12,987 bases of DNA from contig CAMCYV010000027.1 in NCBI GenBank assembly GCA_945885645.1, positions 1 through 12,987 on the forward strand. The letters are read 5' to 3'. A program made the translations under genes and the position numbers. Positions 1-4,598 of this stretch are shown here, piece after piece; positions within the stretch are counted from its first letter, which is position 1; every line of letters starts with the position of its first letter. Under the pieces are notes generated by a model that saw only the letters and a list, made by a program, of their open reading frames with translations, was not told the origin of the DNA and ran no database searches. This DNA comes from Bifidobacterium breve. GTDB taxonomy: Bacteria > Actinomycetota > Actinomycetes > S36-B12.

Positions 1-650
1 AGTTCAACCGAATGGTAAGCCCGGTGAAATGGCACAAAACGAGCGATGGATCGAACCTTGCGTAACCCTGAAACATTAGGAACCCCAACGGATTCTTTGT
101 CCTCCAACTTCGGCATGTTGTTGTAAGCACGCGAGACATGGACCATGTCGTTGAGCGCTTTATTGAACATAATGATTAAAGCGAGCAATGCTCCGATCAA
201 TGGCCACGGTGAATCCAACCAACCAGAGTCAGGGAAGCCGCCAGCGCGTAAGCCCAGCGCGAGGGGAATAAACGCCTCAGCAACATAGTGGCCAACGCGA
301 TCCAGGAAGACACCTTTGGGTGACGAGGTTCCTCGCCACCGAGCAATTTCACCGTCTGAACAATCCCACAACATTTGCATTTGTCCCAACAGCAAAGCCA
401 AACTTGCTCCGGGCATCCCAGGAACGAGGAGTGCGACACCGGCAAGTGCGCCAGTCACGATCATTAAATAGGTGACACCGTTTGCGGTAATTGAAGTACG
501 TAACAAAAGACTCGTCAAATACGGTGAGATGTCCCGAAGATAAACGTCAGCAACCCAGTGTTCAGAATTCTTGCGGTCCCGAACAGATGGCGGTTGACAG
601 ACTTCCCTGATCTGCTCAATGCTCGGGTGCACTGCCTTTTCTGGTCTCAC
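1..650 (-). CDS. CDP-alcohol phosphotransferase family membrane protein (3' end beyond window)
   Basis: Integral-membrane enzyme family that moves a phospho-alcohol from a CDP-alcohol to a second hydroxyl. The frame is open to the left edge, so the C-terminus is missing. The N-terminus carries an RKNSEHW segment followed by YLRDISPYLTSLLLR, then hydrophobic helices, then the family signature read as DCSDGEIAR, eight residues, G, three residues, D (LDRVGH). The signature's last aspartate, proposed as catalytic base in the family, is His here (codon 288-290). The chosen start is GTG at 650, which overlaps the stop of the upstream small frame in a GTGA arrangement and gives an N-terminus of MRPEKAVHPS. 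In-frame GTG codons at 707 and 719 are alternatives; a stop lies at 741-743. It is the last seen gene of the leftward exporter operon. The partner nucleotidyltransferase at 2817 could make its CDP-alcohol. Substrate unknown. Confidence 0.85.
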   Translation of the reverse strand, partial: MRPEKAVHPSIEQIREVCQPPSVRDRKNSEHWVADVYLRDISPYLTSLLLRTSITANGVTYLMIVTGALAGVALLVPGMPGASLALLLGQMQMLWDCSDGEIARWRGTSSPKGVFLDRVGHYVAEAFIPLALGLRAGGFPDSGWLDSPWPLIGALLALIIMFNKALNDMVHVSRAYNNMPKLEDKESVGVPNVSGLRKVRSIARFVPFHRAYHSVE

Positions 651-814
651 AGCCTTATCACTTTCCGCGCGGACAAGTACTGGGCCGAAGCAATAATTAC
701 GCGCCACATGAACGACCACACTACCCCCAGGTTGAGTGCGTTATAGAAAACCGTGATTCCTCCCTCGGCTGCAATTGTCGTTATGACATTTGTTGAACTG
801 GGAGAGACCGACAC
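647..814 (-). CDS. possible small membrane protein, 55 aa
   Basis: A short frame between the ATPase-like gene (stop at 825) and the CDP-alcohol phosphotransferase. It starts at a GTG 10 nt after the upstream stop and ends in a TGA that overlaps the GTG start of the next gene by 4 bp (GTGA), an arrangement typical of translational coupling. Residues about 19-47 are hydrophobic and aromatic (segment TVFYNALNLGVVWSFMWR, then VIIASAQYL) and could form one or two membrane segments, followed by a basic tail ARKVIRL. The same frame is open further upstream inside the ATPase-like gene. I do not recognise a family. It may instead be chance coding in front of a later gene start; the ribosome-binding site is weak. 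The overlap geometry is the main support. Confidence 0.4.
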   Translation of the reverse strand: MSVSPSSTNVITTIAAEGGITVFYNALNLGVVWSFMWRVIIASAQYLSARKVIRL

Positions 815-824
815 ATGGGTCAGC

Positions 825-1571
825 CTATTCCCCGAGGGGCTCCCGCCTAGCCCCACGCGCGAGGGCAAGCGCTTGAGGAACCGTGGTGTCGGCGATGAGG
901 ACGCCCTGGTCAAAATACAAACCACGATCACAGAATCTGCGATACTCCTTTGCCCCGTGTGCGGAAACAAGGAAGGTCGCGCCGTTTTCGCGCAGGGTGT
1001 CTACTGCACTCCAGCATTTCTGCCGAAATTCAAGTTCGCCAACAACCAAGGTTTGGTCAATTGCATACACGTCCGCATCTACGGCCATGGCGATACTCCA
1101 CGCAAGTCGTTGCCGCGCACCCTGTGGTGCCCCCCGCAGGTGGCGGTCAAGGTGATTACCCAATTCGGCAAATTCGATTATTGAGGGCAGCTTCTCCGTC
1201 AGTTCCTCCGGGCTCATTCCGAGCAGACCACCCACCAAATAAGCATTTTGTCGAATCGTGAATGTGGGACCCATAACCCTGCCGATAGCAATCATCGGGA
1301 CCACACGTTCTGCCCGAGTCACCGAACCTGAATCGGGAATCAGTGTCGCCGCGGCAAGCCGAATCAATGACGTGCGTGCTATGGGCTTGCTGCTAATAAT
1401 TCCCACCGACTCGCCCCTGTTAACCGTGAAGGAAACATCCTGCAGAACCAGCACCATAGTTCGAGATGTTTCACCGGCGAGACGCCGCAGGCGATTTTTG
1501 CGGCCCGAGCCTTGCCGCCGTTTCGTCCGAGGCATGGTGAGTGAAACATGAGAGAATTCAAGAACGCCCAC
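825..1571 (-). CDS. TagH/Wzt-type polysaccharide ABC exporter ATPase homologue with degenerate ATP-binding motifs
   Basis: 248 aa, the nucleotide-binding subunit position of a polysaccharide ABC exporter. The overall fold pattern fits the TagH/Wzt family: VLQDVSFTVNRGESVGII at residues 42-59, an LGMSPEEL helical region, RLAWSIA after the signature motif, and a CDRGLYFDQG segment near the end. The catalytic motifs are altered. The P-loop reads GIISSKPIARTS (57-68), with the invariant Lys replaced by Arg and three glycines lost. The signature reads PQGARQRLAWS, with Gln in the Ser position. After the Walker B Asp172 the catalytic Glu is Gln173. The switch His205 is kept. Start is GTG at 1571, overlapping the permease stop by 1 bp (TAGTG) with GGAGG just upstream. 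The frame is intact and flanking family motifs align, so this is substitution and not a frameshift. It may be a non-hydrolysing subunit needing another ATPase. Confidence 0.88.
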   Translation of the reverse strand: MGVLEFSHVSLTMPRTKRRQGSGRKNRLRRLAGETSRTMVLVLQDVSFTVNRGESVGIISSKPIARTSLIRLAAATLIPDSGSVTRAERVVPMIAIGRVMGPTFTIRQNAYLVGGLLGMSPEELTEKLPSIIEFAELGNHLDRHLRGAPQGARQRLAWSIAMAVDADVYAIDQTLVVGELEFRQKCWSAVDTLRENGATFLVSAHGAKEYRRFCDRGLYFDQGVLIADTTVPQALALARGARREPLGE

Positions 1572-2479
1572 TACGCCTCCTTCAATATTCGCGACTTCAG
1601 CCTATGAAATGTGTAAATTCCCGCGATGAATAGTACAGCAGCAACACTCAACGAGATCGTGAGTGAGGCAACCGTGGCGTGTTCCTCCGGCCACCACCCA
1701 ATTCGGTACAGCCCAAGGATTCCAACGAGCGGGTTTACCGCCGCGATGGGTTGTAAACTCTGGGGGATATTTGTTATCGAGTAGAGAATTGGTGAGAGAT
1801 AAAACATTGCACGCACCACTATTTTCACAACTCGAGCAAGGTCGGGGATGACAACACTTAACGATGAAACAAGTAATCCGATGCCATAAAGGAGTAAAAA
1901 CTGCAACAGGATTGCGACCGGGAAAAACAATATGTAAATCCCGGGTAAATCCCGGGTGAGCGCAATTGCGAGCACGATCACAGGGAGTGAAAAAATGAAC
2001 TCAACTGATGTAGAAAGCACCGTTCGCATTACCCAGATTTGCGGGGGTAAGACCGAGAAAGCTAACTCACCTCGGGCGCGGTGGAAGATTTTCGTTGATG
2101 CATTTACACACTTCGAAAACCACCACCACGGCAGAATCCCGACGGGAAGGAAAAGCAGGTACGGCGAAAGGCCCAATTCACGACCACCCAGGAGTACCGA
2201 GAAAACCAGCCACAAGACCAAGCACATTCCGAGTGGCTCGAGCAGCGACCAGAGGTAACCAAGCCTGAATTTGGTGTACTGGTTTTGCAGGTCGCGAAGG
2301 ACCAGCATTCGGAGTACCTCGCGATGCTCCCAGAGTGCGCGCACGGCCTTTACATTAGATGACGACCGCTCGCGTATCGTGCACCACGTAGACAACAAAG
2401 CGTCGAGATCCGAAAACACGGGCAGATTAAGCGCGTTTGCTAAGCGCGTGGCTCGTATCCTGAGCCGGCGCCTGCGCAA
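1571..2479 (-). CDS. ABC-2 type polysaccharide exporter permease (TagG/Wzm-like)
   Basis: 302 aa membrane subunit that would carry a lipid-linked glycopolymer across the cytoplasmic membrane together with the downstream ATPase-like protein. The family entry motif is clear: LRDLQNQYTKFRLGYLW at residues 61-77 leads into membrane helices at roughly 76-97, 107-125, 155-174, 181-207, 222-238 and 270-291. FYLSPILYS (226-234) followed by NPL (249-251) matches the conserved C-terminal part of these permeases. The TTG start at 2479 gives about 60 residues before the RDLQ motif, longer than usual, and AGGAG lies about 16 nt upstream, rather far. An in-frame GTG at 2344, seven nt after a TAATGT -10-like box, is a credible alternative start. 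The 3' end contains the GGAGG used by the next gene. An 11-bp tandem repeat lies inside the gene (1934-1957). Confidence 0.92.
   Translation of the reverse strand: MRRRRLRIRATRLANALNLPVFSDLDALLSTWCTIRERSSSNVKAVRALWEHREVLRMLVLRDLQNQYTKFRLGYLWSLLEPLGMCLVLWLVFSVLLGGRELGLSPYLLFLPVGILPWWWFSKCVNASTKIFHRARGELAFSVLPPQIWVMRTVLSTSVEFIFSLPVIVLAIALTRDLPGIYILFFPVAILLQFLLLYGIGLLVSSLSVVIPDLARVVKIVVRAMFYLSPILYSITNIPQSLQPIAAVNPLVGILGLYRIGWWPEEHATVASLTISLSVAAVLFIAGIYTFHRLKSRILKEA
1934..1957. repeat. 11-bp tandem repeat inside the permease gene
   Basis: The unit GTAAATCCCGG occurs twice head to tail (1934-1944 and 1945-1955) and the first two bases of a third copy follow. It encodes the TRDLPGIY stretch (residues 175-182), a short loop between predicted helices. 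The unit length is not a multiple of three, so gain or loss of one unit would shift the frame. Confidence 0.85.
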
Positions 2480-2498
2480 TTTTTCAGACCGCTGACTC

Positions 2499-2529
2499 CT
2501 ATTACACTAATAGAATGTGGGTCTAACCC
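2499..2529. repeat. two adjacent short inverted repeats, possible operator
   Basis: CTATTA-CAC-TAATAG (2499-2513) has perfect 6-bp arms. GGGT-CTA-ACCC (2519-2529) has perfect 4-bp arms. Both overlap the candidate promoter of the exporter operon. They are too short and AT-rich, or too short overall, to be convincing terminators. A regulator binding site is possible. Confidence 0.35.
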
Positions 2530-2536
2530 GGCTCAA
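2507..2536 (-). promoter_or_regulatory. candidate promoter of the permease operon
   Basis: On the minus strand TTGAGC (2536-2531) is followed after 18 bp by TATTAG (2512-2507), a fair match to a housekeeping -35/-10 pair. The TATTAG lies inside the inverted repeat at 2499-2513, so a protein bound there would block it. Prediction from pattern only. Confidence 0.35.
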
Positions 2537-2554
2537 CTACTCGCCGACTCCCCC

Positions 2555-2791
2555 ATGTGTGCCGCGTGCGCCGTTACTGATCAGAATTGCTTTTCGCACA
2601 CTGATGGACTGATTACTACAACTCTAGATGCTGATCCGCATCGCGATGATCGTGCCCGGGTGCGAAAGTACTTCGGTGACACCGCTAAGGGAAGTAGCAC
2701 GCAGGCGTTTTGGTCAGCAATCGCCTCGGAAATCGCTGTGTGGGAATCTGCATTCGGCCATATTCAACAAGTGCGGCAAGTTCAGTCCTAA
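2555..2791 (+). CDS. doubtful small hypothetical protein, 78 aa
   Basis: A rightward frame in the divergent region, ending 25 nt before the nucleotidyltransferase start. From residue 26 on it reads like a soluble, mixed-charge protein (DADPHRDDRARVRKYFGDTA, then a segment FWSAIASEIAVWESAF that could be an amphipathic helix). The ATG at 2555 has no ribosome-binding site, and a GTG in the RVRKYF region could serve instead. No family recognised. It could be a real small gene, the remnant of a longer one, or chance. Confidence 0.22.
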   Translation: MCAACAVTDQNCFSHTDGLITTTLDADPHRDDRARVRKYFGDTAKGSSTQAFWSAIASEIAVWESAFGHIQQVRQVQS

Positions 2792-2804
2792 TCATCGTAG
2801 ACAG

Positions 2805-2816
2805 TAGGCTCCCAAG
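2805..2816 (+). promoter_or_regulatory. -10-like box for leaderless start of the nucleotidyltransferase
   Basis: TAGGCT (2805-2810) fits the actinobacterial TAnnnT -10 pattern and ends 6 nt before the GTG at 2817, the distance expected if transcription begins at the start codon. No Shine-Dalgarno sequence is present and a stop (the TAG in the same box) excludes a nearby upstream start. The -35 region (around 2781-2786, TTCAGT) is poor. Confidence 0.35.
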
Positions 2817-3509
2817 GTGACTCAAACAGCCGTAATTTTGGCCGCAGGAATGGGGACTCGACTCGGGCGCCCATGGCCCAAGCCCCTCACTCCCCTTGCC
2901 GACGGTCGAACAATCATGCGCCAGCAAATGGATAATCTCAGCGCAGCTTTTGGTGAAGAGTTGCGAGTCATGACCGTGATTGGTTTTAAACTTGAACTCA
3001 TTATTGAATCCTTCCCAAATAACCTCTACGTTTACAACGAGTCCTTTGACCAGACAAATACCAATCGCAGTCTGCTCAAGGCGCTGCGGCTCACTGGTCC
3101 CGGTGGAGTGATTTGGCTCAATGGTGACGTGGTTTTTGACCCCCGAGTACTCGAACGAGTCAAGGAATACATCGAAAGCGACGAATCAATCATTTGCGTC
3201 AACACTGCCGTTGTTGGCGACGAAGAAGTCAAATACCGAGTTGACGCAGACGGTTTCGTGAGTGAACTTTCAAAACAGGTGGTGGATGCCCTCGGTGAAT
3301 CCGTGGGAATCAACTTCGTTGCCGACAAAGACAAACAAATGTTAATCGAAGGGCTGGAAGCCTGCGCGGACGATGACTATTTTGAACGTGGCATTGAAAT
3401 CATGATTGACACCCACAGAACGCGAGTCCGACCTGTTGATATTTCCGACCTTTTCGCGGTGGAAGTCGACTTCGAGGAAGACCTAACGCGCGCAAATTCG
3501 CACCTGTAG
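2817..3509 (+). CDS. LicC-like nucleotidyltransferase (probable CTP-dependent polyol/choline/inositol-phosphate type)
   Basis: 230 aa cytoplasmic enzyme of the NTP-transferase fold, which joins a nucleoside monophosphate to a phosphorylated sugar or alcohol. The N-terminal nucleotide loop is AVILAAGMGTRLG (residues 5-17) with PKPL at 21-24. The segment YNESFDQTNTNRSL (73-86) resembles the YN...NN..SL signature of LicC and inositol-phosphate cytidylyltransferases. LNGDVVF (101-107) supplies the metal-binding Asp104, and VDFEEDL (217-223) gives the second acidic site near the C-terminus. The length fits the family. Start is GTG 2817. It is transcribed away from the exporter operon and converges with the glycosyltransferase operon, with only 9 nt between stop codons. 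Its presence beside a CDP-alcohol phosphotransferase suggests it makes that enzyme's CDP-alcohol; the alcohol itself cannot be told from the sequence. Confidence 0.87.
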   Translation: MTQTAVILAAGMGTRLGRPWPKPLTPLADGRTIMRQQMDNLSAAFGEELRVMTVIGFKLELIIESFPNNLYVYNESFDQTNTNRSLLKALRLTGPGGVIWLNGDVVFDPRVLERVKEYIESDESIICVNTAVVGDEEVKYRVDADGFVSELSKQVVDALGESVGINFVADKDKQMLIEGLEACADDDYFERGIEIMIDTHRTRVRPVDISDLFAVEVDFEEDLTRANSHL

Positions 3510-3518
3510 CATTTCACA

Positions 3519-4598
3519 TCACAATAAATCAAATACTGCAGTCCAATTTTCGTAAACCGAACTGGACACCCGACTCTTAGTGGGAATGACAAAGGCCTCA
3601 GCCTGTGAAAATCTAATGAGGGAATCAGCAATTGCCCTGGGATTCTCACGGGCAATGAGATCCGTATAGTCACCCTCACTAGCCTGAAAGAATTCCCGCA
3701 CCCCTGCAGAACAATCGGTGGCGATCACCGGGACACCTGCCGCCAGCGCTTCAGCAACGACGAGTGGAGCTCCCTCTGTTCGCGAACTCAGAAGCAGCAC
3801 ACCGCTCTCACACAAGATTGATTCAATGTCGGTGGTGGGGGCAACGAACTCCACCTGGGGGCCAGCTAGCTCACGTAGTTCGGATTCCAATGGACCTGAG
3901 CCGATCATGCGCAGTCTCATGTCCGGTCCGAGATCAGTTCGGGCCATTTCAAATCCAACCATCGCCAGATCCGGTCCCTTTTCCGGTGAGAATCTGCCAA
4001 TGAAGTCGATGTATTTTTTCGGCGAACGGGTGAAGCCCGGTGTGGGGTTCCATGTACTGGGGTTAGGAATCACCATCACATTGGTTAATCCGCATTGCGC
4101 GAAAGCCTGAGCGTCTTCACGGGTCAGAACCGCAAAAAAATCGCACGAAGGGGCCAGTCGTAGGGCTCGTTTTAAGTCCCTACCACTGGCGGCTGCAGCA
4201 AATGCGCCGTGATACTGACCGATTATGCGCCATGCTGACCTTAGGTCAACGTGCTTCATGGCCTCCAATAAGATTTTCAGTGACCAGAGTTGAGCGGCAA
4301 TGACAAACCCCGGTTCAAGTGAGTTCAATAGGTCGGCGAGATTGTGCACCGCCACACGACGCAGTTCTATTCGATCCTTTGCATTCTGCGGATCATCTGG
4401 GATTGACAGTGGCCAAATTCTTGGCATAAGTGTCGTGGTTTCACTTTTACCAAAATCATGTGGTTCTGCATGTGGAGTAACACCCACCACAAAACATTTA
4501 TGTCCATTGGATACAAAAACTTTTGCCAAGGTGTGGACAACGACTTGCGCTCCGCCAAGTTCCTGAACATTATTTGCCATGATCACTACGGGTTTCAT
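3519..4598 (-). CDS. glycosyltransferase family 4 (GT-B)
   Basis: 359 aa retaining glycosyltransferase of the GT4 type, acting in the cytoplasm on a nucleotide sugar. The N-terminal Rossmann-like half opens with VVIMANNVQELGGAQVV, with the GGAQ loop at 15-18. The C-terminal half starts with IGRFSPEKG (200-208), where Arg202 and Lys207 are the expected phosphate-binding residues. It contains TEGAPLVVAEALAAG (274-288) with the E-x7-E pair at 275 and 283. Start is ATG 4598, overlapping the stop of the upstream GT2 gene by 4 bp (ATGA), so translation is probably coupled. It is the last gene of the five-gene glycosyltransferase operon and ends 9 nt from the convergent nucleotidyltransferase. Sugar donor and acceptor unknown. 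Confidence 0.92.
   Translation of the reverse strand: MKPVVIMANNVQELGGAQVVVHTLAKVFVSNGHKCFVVGVTPHAEPHDFGKSETTTLMPRIWPLSIPDDPQNAKDRIELRRVAVHNLADLLNSLEPGFVIAAQLWSLKILLEAMKHVDLRSAWRIIGQYHGAFAAAASGRDLKRALRLAPSCDFFAVLTREDAQAFAQCGLTNVMVIPNPSTWNPTPGFTRSPKKYIDFIGRFSPEKGPDLAMVGFEMARTDLGPDMRLRMIGSGPLESELRELAGPQVEFVAPTTDIESILCESGVLLLSSRTEGAPLVVAEALAAGVPVIATDCSAGVREFFQASEGDYTDLIARENPRAIADSLIRFSQAEAFVIPTKSRVSSSVYENWTAVFDLL

Larger units (their letters stand above)
2480..2816. other. 337-bp divergent region between permease and nucleotidyltransferase
   Basis: This stretch separates the leftward permease start from the rightward nucleotidyltransferase start, so it should hold both promoters. Near the permease it contains two small inverted repeats and a promoter-like pair. 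Next to the nucleotidyltransferase it contains a TAGGCT box suited to a leaderless transcript. The middle is spanned by one doubtful rightward frame (2555-2791). No RNA gene, riboswitch-like structure or terminator was recognised. Confidence 0.6.

Noticed and set aside
707..719. Start of the CDP-alcohol phosphotransferase at GTG 719 or 707
   Set aside because: The 4-bp GTGA overlap at 650 and the N-terminus that then begins shortly before the conserved region fit better; the earlier codons are kept only as alternatives.
753..1184. Long rightward frame opposite the ATPase-like gene
   Set aside because: It lies entirely across a gene with clear family motifs on the other strand and its translation shows no domain.
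1368..1403. Degenerate P-loop explained by a frameshift error
   Set aside because: Reading frame and family motifs match on both sides without shift, and the altered residues are single substitutions spread over several motifs.
3510..3518. Terminator between the convergent nucleotidyltransferase and GT4 gene
   Set aside because: Only 9 nt separate the stops and no stem with a U-run is visible there.
4134..4140. Run of seven A (T on the coding strand) in the GT4 gene as a phase-variation tract
   Set aside because: Seven is short for a slippage-prone tract and it simply encodes Phe-Phe in a conserved strand; no second tract or nearby stop pattern suggests switching.
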